Shown: positions 9,004-20,556 of the stretch, piece after piece
Position numbering within the stretch: position 1 is the first letter of the stretch
Layout: each line of letters starts with the position of its first letter
Assembly: GCF_024713975.1 (NCBI RefSeq)
Contig: NC_091094.1
Coordinates: 24,948,501-25,012,500, forward strand
Origin: Paralichthys olivaceus
Taxonomy: Eukaryota; Chordata; Actinopteri; Pleuronectiformes; Paralichthyidae
DNA: 64,000 nucleotides
Direction of reading: 5' to 3'
Position numbers and translations under genes: made by a program
The notes under the pieces: model-generated
Databases searched by the model: none
The model's input: the letters and a program-made list of their open reading frames with translations, nothing else
Told to the model about the DNA's origin: nothing

Positions 9004-12000
9004 TCAACTCCACTTCTCTGACTGCAAACATTGAAAATACAAACCAATAAACTGTGTTGTTGGTTATTTACTCTAGAGGCAATTTGCTTAAAACACAAGC
9101 TTGTGTGTGTTTCTCTTTGTGTATAAGAAAACACATGAAATAAACTTTGTTTCAAAATGCGCGGAGCTGTTGTCTCACCTTCTTCTCATAAAACAGCATG
9201 TATGCGTCTTCCTGCCGCATTTCGCAGACAGATGTTCCTGTTGTTTTTGTGACGTTTTGGTCGTTGTACGTTAGCCAACAGTCAGTCACGTCACATAAGT
9301 CTCTGTGAGTGCTCTCACAGATGTAATGGCCTGAAAGGAGAGTACACACTTGTTATTATCGGTACATCTGAAGAGGTTGTGAAATCTGAAATCATGAGGC
9401 TCAACTCGTTTTCAACGTGAGTGGTTGCCAGATACCAGCAAACACTTACCATCGTTGACCGTGGAGCCGAAATGGCTGATGATGCTCACCAGAGAGTAGC
9501 GAGTCTAGAAAAGAGCAACAGTTACAGTTAGCTACACACATTTGACTGCAGGTTCTGCATGTCTGTGTCAAAGGAGAACAAATGAGCTGTGCCATTTCGT
9601 GCAATGAACATGATTTTTCACCTGTTTAGTGCAGCTGGACTGACCATCGAGCTCCAGCTCCCGCGACAGAACCACCGGTCTTTCAAGCCTATTCTCTCCC
9701 AACTCACGGGTGAAGGTGGCTCTCATCAGATGGATGATCAACACACTGTTGACATAGGAAGGAGGAAGAGACAGAGGGAAGAGGGTTAGATCACAAACTG
9801 ACTCAGCTGTGGTCAGGTTTAGGAGTGTGGACGCCAGGCATCACAGAATTGATGCATTTTCAAACTAAAGTGAAGCAATGTGAATGTAGCAAGAGCACAG
9901 AATTGTGATTCAGTATCTTGCCTTCTTCTTTATGCAAAATAGAAAAAAATTGGGATCAAACTGCCGACCGATCGAAGTGGTGAGAGGACGAACCGTTCTA
10001 CCTCCTCAAACACAGCTGCATCCAATTAATCAATCAATTTTTGATGGATGTGATGTTACTCACTTGGGTAGAGTCAAGAACGAGGAGCACTCTGTCGACT
10101 CCGTACCACCACAATCACAACTACACTCAAACTGTCCCCCCTGCAACAGAGAACAAGAGGGGGAAGCAGGATTTAGTGAAGATCTCATGATGAGACAAAT
10201 GACCTATTTGTTCAAAATATTACTGTCAATAAATATGGTGGGATAAATATTTGACTCACTTTAAGGTACTGCTGCAAACAGTCACTCACGGTGCCTCCAG
10301 GGACCAGATTCAGGGAGAGCTGGAGGTGGTCACTGCTCGTCATGCACTGAATATGACATCTGCAGAACAAAGGGACAATTCAAATGAAAACAAAGTGACA
10401 ACACATTCTGAACACCACAAATGGACATTCAAAAAATGGTCTCAGACTTTATGACCCCACTGGACATAAACATGGGGATTCTCTACAGCCTGGGAATAAA
10501 ACTGTGACTGTTTACGTACTTTGTGCAGGTCCTGGTGCTCAACATTTCGAAGGCGACGTGAGCATCCACTGGGCAGGTGTAACTCATACCCTTGCTGTCT
10601 GCTATTGCCTGGAGGTCGATTGACTGAGATCTCATCATGTTAAGCACACAGCTGAGGAACTCACTGGCATCCTGCGACATGCAAAAAATAAAGTTCAATA
10701 AAGTTTACATTGAAAAAGCTAATCTAAAATAGAGAAAAATAGAGTGTTTCTATGCTATGTATTGTAACTAATACAGTATGTGTACTAACTTTTTGATAAT
10801 TATCCTTAAACTCTGAATACTCTTCAGCGACAGTGTCTTTAAAGGACGCCAGGACCCTTCTCTTCTTTGCGTTTTTGTTGCGGTGGCAGAGTTTGAGCTC
10901 CATGAACTGTCTGGAAACAGTAGAAAAGAAGAGAAATGATTTTCAGTTGTTTCAGTTCACCTCAACTTATATCTTTGGACAAGCCAAAGAATTACATATG
11001 TATGTGAGTGTGTGTGTGTGTGTGTATGGTGCAGTACCTCATGAGTTTGGAGTAGGGGTACGAAGTCCACACCTTCTCCTGGTTGTGGACATCTTGAACA
11101 AAGTCAAAGAGGTTCATGAGGACTTGCAGAGAGGAGTTCATATAGCACGTCTGCCTCAGGTTGGGGAACCTTAAACACAGCAAGATAGAGGATGAATGTC
11201 AGACTGGATCTCATTGTCTTCACCATATGTGTAATTAAAGTCTCTTTGCGGTTGCTTACCCGAGGCAGGAAATGTCCTTATCGCAGAGGGTTTCCTTGTT
11301 GTCTTGGTATATTGTAGACTTCCCCTCTGTATACCAACCAGAGGTTGGGATTGACACCTTTTGTATTGAGGGACAGGCCTCAGCAGTAAGAGTGTTCTCC
11401 TTACTGCTGGAGAAGATGCTGCTGCTGTCGCTCGTATCGGACTCGCTGCTATGCACTGTTATAGAGGGAAGGTTACTCTTGACTCCTTCATCCTCAGTCG
11501 AAGGGTATATGTTTGACTTTCCCTCCGTATGCCCAGCAGAGGTTGAGATTGACACCCTTTGTATAGAGTGACAGGCCTCAGCAGAAAGAGCGTTCTCCTC
11601 CTCACTGCTGGAGAAGATGCTGCTGCTGTAGCCCGAATCAGACTCGCTGCCAGGCACTGTTATAGAGGGAAGGTTATTCTTGAATCCTTCATCCTCAGTC
11701 GAAGGGTATATGTTTGACTTCCCCTCTGCATACCCACCAGAGGTTGAGATTGACACCCTTTGTATAGAGTGACAGGCCTCAGCAGAAAGAGCTTTCTCCT
11801 CCCTACTGCTGGAGAAGATGCTGCTGCTGTCGCTTGTATCAGACTTGCTGCCAGGCACTGTTATAGAGTGAAGGTCATTCTTGACTCCTTCATCCTCAGT
11901 CGAAGGGTATATGTTGGACTTCCCCTCTATATACCCAGCAGAGGTTGGGATTGACACCCTTTGAATAGAGTGACAGGCCTCAGCAGAAAGAGCTTTCTCC

Positions 12001-13090
12001 TCCTTACTGCTGGAGTAGATGCTGCTGCTGTCGCTTGCATCGGACTCACTGCTATGCGCTGTTATAGAGGCAAGGATAGTCTTGACTCCTTCATCCTCAG
12101 TCGAAGGGTATATGTTTGACTTCCCCTCTGTATACCCACCAGAGGTTGAGATTGACACCCTTTGTATAGAGTGACAGGCCTCAGCAGAAAGAGCTTTCTC
12201 CTCCTTACTGCTGGAGAAGATGCTGCTGCTGTCGCTTGTATCAGACTTGCTGCAAGGCACTGTTATAGAGGGAAGGTCATTCTTGACTCCTTCATCCTCA
12301 GTCGAAGGGTATATGTTGGACTTCCCCTCTATATACCCAGCAGAGGTTGGGATTGACACCCTTTGAATAGAGTGACAGGCCTCAGCAGAAAGAGCTTTCT
12401 CCTCCTCACTGCTGGAGTAGATGCTGCTGCTGTAGCCCGAATCAGACTCGCTGCCAGGCACTGTTAAAGAGGGAAGGTTATTCTTGACTCCTTCATCCTC
12501 AGTCGAAGGGTATATGTTTGACTTCCCCTCTGTATACCCAGCAGAGGTTGAGATTGACACCCTTTGTGTAGAGTGACAGGCCTCAGCAGAAAGAGAGTTC
12601 TCCTCCTTACTGTTGGAGAAGATGCTGCTGCTGTCGCTCGTATCGGACTCGCTGCTATGCGCTGTCATAGAGGGAAGGTCATTCTTGACTCCTTCATCCT
12701 CAGTCGAAGTCTTAACCTTTTTCTTCTAGGAATAAGTAAGAAAGTGAACACAGTTAAATGCCGCTATCACGTACAGACTCCACGTTACTGTAAAAACTTG
12801 GTCAGCTGGTAAAACCAACATCACTCAGCTCTTTGGGACAAACCTTGAAACGAAAGGAACACAGCCTACGCCACCAAGAGCTCTTCTTCTTCTTTCCTTC
12901 ACCTGAGGCCTCCTGGACAACAGCCTCACTCTGTGGAGTCTGTTTAGTTTTCTGTTTGAAACAACAACATAAGCTGATACATCTGAAAGAGACACAAATA
13001 ACTGCAACACATTGTTAATTTGTTTATATTCAGCTCTGATCATACCTTGTTATGATGGAACCACCTAAAAATTGAAAGGAAATTGCCCAT
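9004..13090 (-). CDS. USP37/29/26-like ubiquitin-specific protease, copy 1 (849 aa, 12 exons)
   Basis: Exons in coding order: 13046-13090, 12844-12951, 11260-12725, 11038-11169, 10790-10910, 10520-10671, 10260-10359, 10064-10140, 9622-9745, 9450-9504, 9179-9330, 9004-9021. All junctions are GT-AG and in phase. Cysteine-protease deubiquitinase: the Cys box PNLRQTCYMNSSLQ has catalytic C548; then KDASEFL, VLIIHLMRATF, and the His box VSIISHFGS...GHYIC (H795) with CWLTYND (N816/D817). Cys pairs CTKC and CSCDC could hold zinc. The catalytic domain is about 300 residues and lacks the ubiquitin-interacting insert of USP37. Residues 1-51 are MGNFLS-led and basic; 52-539 are seven 67-residue repeats. 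The ATG has a strong context (AGGATGG). If intron 11 is retained, the tail becomes VRQQLRAF. All exons look intact. The N-terminal exons are my prediction and less certain than the catalytic ones. Confidence 0.88.
11009..11025. repeat. (GT)n microsatellite in the intron after exon 4
   Basis: A short GT run, read as CA on the coding strand, about 12 bases after the exon 4 splice donor. It is present at the same place in all seven copies (for example 18478-18494 and 25944-25960). Confidence 0.8.
11260..12725 (-). repeat. Exon 3 repeat tract, copy 1: seven 201-bp (67-aa) repeats
   Basis: Each repeat reads roughly SESDTSDSSSIFSSSKEEK, ALSAEACHSIQRVSI, then TSAGY and EGKSNIYPSTEDEGVKND. It is very rich in Ser, Glu and Asp and predicted to be disordered. 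Repeats 2 and 6 carry DSGYSS. The last repeat is divergent, contains KEN (11394-11402), and leads into the catalytic domain. Because 201 is divisible by three, gain or loss of repeats keeps the frame. Confidence 0.93.
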
Positions 13091-15908
13091 CCTTATTGTT
13101 AAGTAGTAGGTGTAGATCAACCGATTAATCAATGTATAAACTTCTGTAATATTCTCTGTGTGAACAAACACTTCTATCTCCAACATTAGTCAGCGTGGGG
13201 AAATGAATGTTGGCTACTGCACCAATATTTCCTTTGAATCATACAAAGCATTTTCCTTTAATGCTACATCATATCAAACACACCTGTCATGGGGTTTTAC
13301 CCATGTCCTTTAATATATAAGGTGGCAAATCCCTAACATACATCATGAGTGGCAGCACATCAGTAGCATTAGCATAGCTGTATCATCAGGCAGCATGGAA
13401 GCATGTTAAGCTAGCACTCACAAACCATTTAATCTTTCTAAACTGTACTGATTCACAGAGTCCACAACCAATAGTCAAAAATAATCTCAACGACACACAG
13501 TTTAATTTCACAAACATTTATTGTTATTTAATGTTTTGGGTACATGTGTTTGTGATGTTATATCCACCCTCCCTCACCTTCCTGCAGGGTCCTGGTCCCA
13601 CTGGCAAACAGGAAGTGGGAAATTCCAACTCCATTTATAGAGAGGGGAATCTGGAGTGTACCACATAAAAGCTAGTCCAGAGGAGTGTTTTAAATGATAT
13701 CACAGAAATGCTCTTTTAAATGCCCATCTAATATAATAGTGTGATATTTCTGTGACAGGCTAGGTCGGGTGAAATGCTGATGGGTATATTTATATTTTTC
13801 AATGTCATATCTGATAGAGATTTGTTCATTGATATTTGTCTCTATGGTTTGTCTTGTAGGAGGGGCTTCCACTATAAAGCCAGTGGGTAGATGCTCCTCA
13901 AGGGAGAGTTAAGCTTGGGCCTGGAGGCCATGTGTACGAGAGCCCACGAGTCAGTGGCCTAGTAATGGGTATTTGACTTCAGTTTGAAGGGTTTTTGTTT
14001 GTTTGTTTAAAGAGCTTGTTGGTGATGTTATCATTAAAATAGTTGACGAGAAAGAATACTATATTGTGAGCTGCTGTAAATATAGCTGCAGTTTACCATC
14101 AGAGTTGGTTGAAGCATATGATATGGTTCAAGTGCAGATCCATGAAGAGTTTATCACTTTCTTTAACGTTGCATATCAGGGGTTTTTTGGGGGGACATTT
14201 TCATTGATTTTCCAGGCAACAATTCAAGGATTTTGACGGAAAAATCAGGCACATTAAGGGAACCAATATCAGTGAGCATGTGCAATTTGGTGCAGCTTGA
14301 TTAAATTAAGGAGACAAACGGGTCTTGGTGGAGGTCTGCGTTCTACTGAGTGCTGTTTTAGTTTTTATTCAGATTTGGTTCATGCTGACTTCCAGAGTAC
14401 TGCTGCACATTGTCAGACACAAATGGGAAATATCACAGTGGACGATACGAGAAGTCTAACTTTGAGTTGTTATGAAGACTAAAAAGCTGCCATATATGAT
14501 GATATTTTTATGTGACAAGAGTTTGTGAGCCGGATTCCACATATGTGTTCCATGTATCTATCAAATAAAAAATACCTATTTTAAAGAAAATCACTTTTAT
14601 TTTCAATCAATTCATTAAAACTGTACAACTCTTATTCTCAAGTGGCTGACATACTGTGTTACATAATATATGTAAATACTTAACTGACATCAGCCATAAA
14701 TAAAGGGTGGATTGCAAACTTGTGATAAATAAAACCCAATAAAAAAATTCCTATACAGGCCAGTTGGCATTGCACATCAGTGACATGTTAATGTTCAATG
14801 CAAGAACCATTTACTCGACATTTTGAACTGTTCAGTTTAAAGCTACATGAATCACATGAATTAGCTTTAGTTCAGCTAGTCATACTTACAACCAGTGGCT
14901 ATGAAATGCAGCATTTAACCCTAACCCTAGTTGTATATAAAGAACTAATCAAGTGAATAAAAGGAAATTTCACTCCAGTAGAGGAGTCAGACTGTAGGTG
15001 TATGGTAGATGATGCTGGGAGATTGGATTTGGACAGATTTCACTAACTCAATTCACAGCAAAATCTAATTGTTTTGGTTGATTTCTGTCTAAATACATAA
15101 ATACATATACTTCACGGGGCAGGGCGCTGGCCAACTGAGTGAGTGTAAGTAAAGTTTTGGCATGCCAGGACCTGAGGCTGCTCTTTAATTGGTTGTTGCA
15201 GATTTTCCATGGGACGCAGCTCTCTGCTGATCACTGGATATATAGTATGTGTTCCTAATAAAGGAATAAAGGGTTCAGTGAGTGTATCTGCAGATGTTGT
15301 CTGATCAACAAGTTTATCCGAAACCTGCCACCTGCAAACTCAATCAGTGGACGTTAGAAATGATATAGACATACGATGATTAGACCACTACAGTAGTGGG
15401 TGTATAGTAACGGGTGGCGTCTGTCTTTCTCAGCGATAACTGAAGCAGTTTTAAACTTTGAATTAAATGTATAAGGTTGGTTGGTTTGTATGATCAGGAC
15501 CGGGGCTTTTCTTTTCAAATCCCTCAAAGCTCAAGGTAACAGAATTACAACAGAGTTGGCCCCATGCTCATGCATGTGAAACACATGGAAAAGTCATATA
15601 CGTATTGAATTGAAAGGATGGTTTGGAATGATGACGAACACAAACCTGTGTAAAAAAAACTGGAAATGATGTGTGTTATGTTCCTATAATATATTACACC
15701 AATTAGTCAGATGGTGGCGCTGTAACCAATTTACAACTTTTAAACTTTGAGTCTTATTGACTCGAAGCTTGACAAACAAGTCCAACTCACTCTGCTCCAC
15801 ACACACACATTAACTAGAAAGCACATAGCATGTTTAATCTGTGTCGTGACAAACAAATATACTATACAAATATATTGCAAATATAACAACAAATATACAG
15901 GTGTGAAT
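13091..15908. other. Spacer between USP copies 1 and 2 (upstream of copy 1)
   Basis: No convincing gene. A TATA-like TTATATATTAAA on the - strand (about 13310-13321) lies about 220 bases before the copy 1 ATG and is a candidate promoter element. A short coding-like stretch of unknown origin sits at 14009-14274 (+). The unit boundary is at 14841, followed by two CCCTAA units. A block near 15245-15290 read in reverse (tacactcactgaaccctttatt) resembles a dispersed fish repeat end that I cannot name with confidence. Confidence 0.55.
13310..13321 (-). promoter_or_regulatory. Candidate TATA element of USP copy 1
   Basis: TTATATATTAAA on the - strand, about 220 bases upstream of the predicted ATG, leaving room for a 5' UTR of about 190 bases. 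The same motif stands before the other complete copies. This is only a motif match in AT-rich DNA; an upstream non-coding exon would move the true promoter. Confidence 0.25.
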
Positions 15909-16332
15909 CAAAGTTATTATAGTTTTGAAATTTTCATTAGTTTTTATTTTTATTTAGTGTTTCAGTTTGCTTTTTTATTTCAGTTTAGTTTGAGTTAGTT
16001 CAACAAGTAATTTTGTAGTTTTAGTTTAGTTTTTATTTTGAGGAATCGACTAGTTTCAGTTTAGTTTTTATTTAGTTTTAGTCTTAGTTTTTCCAGTTAT
16101 TAAGAGAAAGCCTTGACTTGTAGACGCTGAAAAGTGATGAAACAATGTGTGACACCAAATATGGTTTAACAAGTCCTTTCATTTCATTCTTTAACCATCA
16201 CCTGCAGGAGAGGCAGTAGTCGAAGGACAAAACGAAACATTTTTTTTGTAATTGTAGTCTTTATTTCAGTTAACTAAATTACTTTTTCATTGCGAGTTAC
16301 AGTCTTAGTTTTCATCAACTATAATAACCCTG
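15909..16332. mobile_element. hAT-type MITE, unit 2 (424 bp)
   Basis: Same ends and same GTGTGAAT flanks as in unit 1 (15901-15908 and 16333-16340). It has about 25 more bases in the left half than the unit 1 copy and the same internal deletion relative to units 5-7. Confidence 0.8.
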
Positions 16333-16472
16333 GTGTGAATGGAGCCAGAGGAGCTGTTTCTCATTTCAGGAGCTGTTTCTCATTTTAGGAGCTGCATGCT
16401 TCCAAGTCTGCACTCTCCTGTGCTGCTGTTGGAGCTGTTGAGCATGGTGGAGTCTCTCAGTCACGTTGAAGC

Positions 16473-19400
16473 TCAACTCCACTTCTCTGACTGCAAACAT
16501 TGAAAATACAAACCAATAAACTGTGTTGTTGGTTATTTACTCTAGAGGCAATTTGCTTAAAACACAAGCTTGTGTGTGTTTCTCTTTGTGTATAAGAAAA
16601 CACATGAAATAAACTTTGTTTCAAAATGCGCGGAGCTGTTGTCTCACCTTCTTCTCATAAAACAGCATGTATGCGTCTTCCTGCCGCATTTCGCAGACAG
16701 ATGTTCCTGTTGTTTTTGTGACGTTTTGGTCGTTGTACGTTAGCCAACAGTCAGTCACGTCACATAAGTCTCTGTGAGTGCTCTCACAGATGTAATGGCC
16801 TGAAAGGAGAGTACACACTTGTTATTATCGGTACATCTGAAGAGGTTGTGAAATCTGAAATCATGAGGCTCAACTCGTTTTCAACGTGAGTGGTTGCCAG
16901 ATACCAGCAAACACTTACCATCGTTGACCGTGGAGCCGAAATGGCTGATGATGCTCACCAGAGAGTAGCGAGTCTAGAAAAGAGCAACAGTTACAGTTAG
17001 CTACACACATTTGACTGCAGGTTCTGCATGTCTGTGTCAAAGGAGAACAAATGAGCTGTGCCATTTCGTGCAATGAACATGATTTTTCACCTGTTTAGTG
17101 CAGCTGGACTGACCATCGAGCTCCAGCTCCCGCGACAGAACCACAGGTCTTTCAAGCCTATTCTCTCCCAACTCACGGGTGAAGGTGGCTCTCATCAGAT
17201 GGATGATCAACACACTGTTGACATAGGAAGGAGGAAGAGACAGAGGGAAGAGGGTTAGATCACAAACTGACTCAGCTGTGGTCAGGTTTAGGAGTGTGGA
17301 CGCCAGGCATCACAGAATTGATGCATTTTCAAACTAAAGTGAAGCAATGTGAATGTAGCAAGAGCACAGAATTGTGATTCAGTATCTTGCCTTCTTCTTT
17401 ATGCAAAATAGAAAAAAATTGGGATCAAACTGCCGACCGATCGAAGTGGTGAGAGGACGAACCGTTCTACCTCCTCAAACACAGCTGCATCCAATTAATC
17501 AATCAATTTTTGATGGATGTGATGTTACTCACTTGGGTAGAGTCAAGAACGAGGAGCACTCTGTCGACTCCGTACCACCACAATCACAACTACACTCAAA
17601 CTGTCCCCCCTGCAACAGAGAACAAGAGGGGGAAGCAGGATTTAGTGAAGATCTCATGATGAGACAAATGACCTATTTGTTCAAAATATTACTGTCAATA
17701 AATATGGTGGGATAAATATTTGACTCACTTTAAGGTACTGCTGCAAACAGTCACTCACGGTGCCTCCAGGGACCAGATTCAGGGAGAGCTGGAGGTGGTC
17801 ACTGCTCGTCATGCACTGAATATGACATCTGCAGAACAAAGGGACAATTCAAATGAAAACAAAGTGACAACACATTCTGAACACCACAAATGGACATTCA
17901 AAAAATGGTCTCAGACTTTATGACCCCACTGGACGTAAACATGGGGATTCTCTACAGCCTGGGAATAAAACTGTGACTGTTTACGTACTTTGTGCAGGTC
18001 CTGGTGCTCAACATTTCGAAGGCGACGTGAGCATCCACTGGGCAGGTGTAACTCATACCCTTGCTGTCTGCTATTGCCTGGAGGTCGATTGACTGAGATC
18101 TCATCATGTTAAGCACACAGCTGAGGAACTCACTGGCATCCTGCGACATGCAAAAAATAAAGTTCAATAAAGTTTACATTGAAAAAGCTAATCTAAAATA
18201 GAGAAAAATAGAGTGTTTCTATGCTATGTATTGTAACTAATACAGTATGTGTACTAACTTTTTGATAATTATCCTTAAACTCTGAATACTCTTCAGCGAC
18301 AGTGTCTTTAAAGGACGCCAGGACCCTTCTCTTCTTTGCGTTTTTGTTGCGGTGGCAGAGTTTGAGCTCCATGAACTGTCTGGAAACAGTAGAAAAGAAG
18401 AGAAATGATTTTCAGTTGTTTCAGTTCACCTCAACTTATATCTTTGGACAAGCCAAAGAATTACATATGTATGTGAGTGTGTGTGTGTGTGTGTATGGTG
18501 CAGTACCTCATGAGTTTGGAGTAGGGGTACGAAGTCCACACCTTCTCCTGGTTGTGGACATCTTGAACAAAGTCAAAGAGGTTCATGAGGACTTGCAGAG
18601 AGGAGTTCATATAGCACGTCTGCCTCAGGTTGGGGAACCTTAAACACAGCAAGATAGAGGATGAATGTCAGACTGGATCTCATTGTCTTCACCATATGTG
18701 TAATTAAAGTCTCTTTGCGGTTGCTTACCCGAGGCAGGAAATGTCCTTTTTGCAGAGGGTTTCCTTGTTGTCTTGGTATATTGTAGACTTCCCCTCTGTA
18801 TACCAACCAGAGGTTGGGATTGACACCTTTTGTATTGAGGGACAGGCCTCAGCAGTAAGAGTGTTCTCCTTACTGCTGGAGAAGATGCTGCTGCTGTCGC
18901 TCGTATCGGACTCGCTGCTATGCACTGTTATAGAGGGAAGGTTACTCTTGACTCCTTCATCCTCAGTCGAAGGGTATATGTTTGACTTTCCCTCCGTATG
19001 CCCAGCAGAGGTTGAGATTGACACCCTTTGTATAGAGTGACAGGCCTCAGCAGAAAGAGCGTTCTCCTCTTCACTGCTGGAGAAGATGCTGCTGCTGTAG
19101 CCCGAATCAGACTCGCTGCCAGGCACTGTTATAGAGGGAAGGTTATTCTTGAATCCTTCATCCTCAGTCGAAGGGTATATGTTTGACTTCCCCTCTGCAT
19201 ACCCACCAGAGGTTGAGATTGACACCCTTTGTATAGAGTGACAGGCCTCAGCAGAAAGAGCTTTCTCCTCCTTACTGCTGGAGAAGATGCTGCTGCTGTT
19301 GCTTGTATCAGACTTGCTGCCAGGCACTGTTATAGAGTGAAGGTCATTCTTGACTCCTTCATCCTCAGTCGAAGGGTATATGTTGGACTTCCCCTCTATA

Positions 19401-20556
19401 TACCCAGCAGAGGTTGGGATTGACACCCTTTGAATAGAGTGACAGGCCTCAGCAGAAAGAGCTTTCTCCTCCTTACTGCTGGAGTAGATGCTGCTGCTGT
19501 CGCTTGCATCGGACTCACTGCTATGCGCTGTTATAGAGGCAAGGATAGTCTTGACTCCTTCATCCTCAGTCGAAGGGTATATGTTTGACTTCCCCTCTGT
19601 ATACCCACCAGAGGTTGAGATTGACACCCTTTGTATAGAGTGACAGGCCTCAGCAGAAAGAGCTTTCTCCTCCTTACTGCTGGAGAAGATGCTGCTGCTG
19701 TCGCTTGTATCAGACTTGCTGCAAGGCACTGTTATAGAGGGAAGGTCATTCTTGACTCCTTCATCCTCAGTCGAAGGGTATATGTTGGACTTCCCCTCTA
19801 TATACCCAGCAGAGGTTGGGATTGACACCCTTTGAATAGAGTGACAGGCCTCAGCAGAAAGAGCTTTCTCCTCCTCACTGCTGGAGTAGATGCTGCTGCT
19901 GTAGCCCGAATCAGACTCGCTGCCAGGCACTGTTATAGAGGGAAGGTTACTCTTGACTCCATCCTCAGTCGAAGGGTATATGTTTGACTTCCCCTCTGTA
20001 TACCCAGCAGAGGTTGAGATTGACACCCTTTGTGTAGAGTGACAGGCCTCAGCAGAAAGAGAGTTCTCCTCCTTACTGTTGGAGAAGATGCTGCTGCTGT
20101 CACTCGTATCGGACTCGCTGCTATGCGCTGTCATAGAGGGAAGGTCATTCTTGACTCCTTCATCCTCAGTCGAAGTCTTAACCTTTTTCTTCTAGGAATA
20201 AGTAAGAAAGTGAACACAGTTAAATGCCGCTATCACGTACAGACTCCACGTTACTGTAAAAACTTGGTCAGCTGGTAAAACCAACATCACTCAGCTCTTT
20301 GGGACAAACCTTGAAACGAAAGGAACATAGCCTACGCCACCAAGAGCTCTTCTTCTTCTTTCCTTCACCTGAGGCCTCCTGGACAACAGCCTCACTCTGT
20401 GGAGTCTGTTTAGTTTTCTGTTTGAAACAACAACATAAGCTGATACATCTGAAAGAGACACAAATAACTGCAACACATTGTTAATTTGTTTATATTCAGC
20501 TCTGATCATACCTTGTTATGATGGAACCACCTAAAAATTGAAAGGAAATTGCCCAT
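16473..20556 (-). CDS. USP37/29/26-like protease, copy 2 (848 aa)
   Basis: Exons in coding order: 20512-20556, 20310-20417, 18729-20191, 18507-18638, 18259-18379, 17989-18140, 17729-17828, 17533-17609, 17091-17214, 16919-16973, 16648-16799, 16473-16490. The catalytic exons encode the same residues as copy 1. Differences are in exon 3: one Glu is lost (STEDG for STEDEG, a 3-bp deletion), SNS replaces SDS in repeat 5, and the sequence before the catalytic domain reads CKKDISCLG rather than CDKDISCLG. It has seven repeats, with DSGYSS twice and the KEN motif kept. No disabling change is seen. Confidence 0.87.
18729..20191 (-). repeat. Exon 3 repeat tract, copy 2: seven 67-aa repeats
   Basis: Same order of repeat variants as copy 1, 3 bp shorter in the first repeat. 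Confidence 0.93.

Noticed and set aside
9821-9840. 18-bp length difference in the intron between USP exons 8 and 9 as a regulatory insertion
   Set aside because: Copies 5-7 have about 18 extra bases here with no motif I recognise. It is useful only as a marker of unit class.
11338-11571. Frame overlapping the USP exon 3/4 region (77 codons in copies 2, 4, 5, 6 and 7) as a separate protein
   Set aside because: It reads through an intron in a frame different from the USP gene; it is a by-product of the exon 3 to exon 4 boundary. Copies 1 and 3 lack it because of the two-base GAT/AAA difference.
11260-12725. CRISPR-like or satellite interpretation of the 201-bp repeats
   Set aside because: The repeats are directly contiguous, in frame, translated between splice sites of a protease gene and vary by amino-acid-level differences; there are no spacers.
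11272-12812. Recurring + strand open frames of 62-99 codons across the exon 3 repeats in every copy
   Set aside because: They are antisense shadows: a 201-bp repeat free of stops in one frame repeats the same antisense frame with one stop per unit. No start context, splice partner or family match was seen.
14003-14236. Open frame beginning MFKEL in the spacers as an independent small gene
   Set aside because: The first codon is TTG, not ATG, so it is not a normal vertebrate gene start. It is kept only as a low-interest coding-like stretch.
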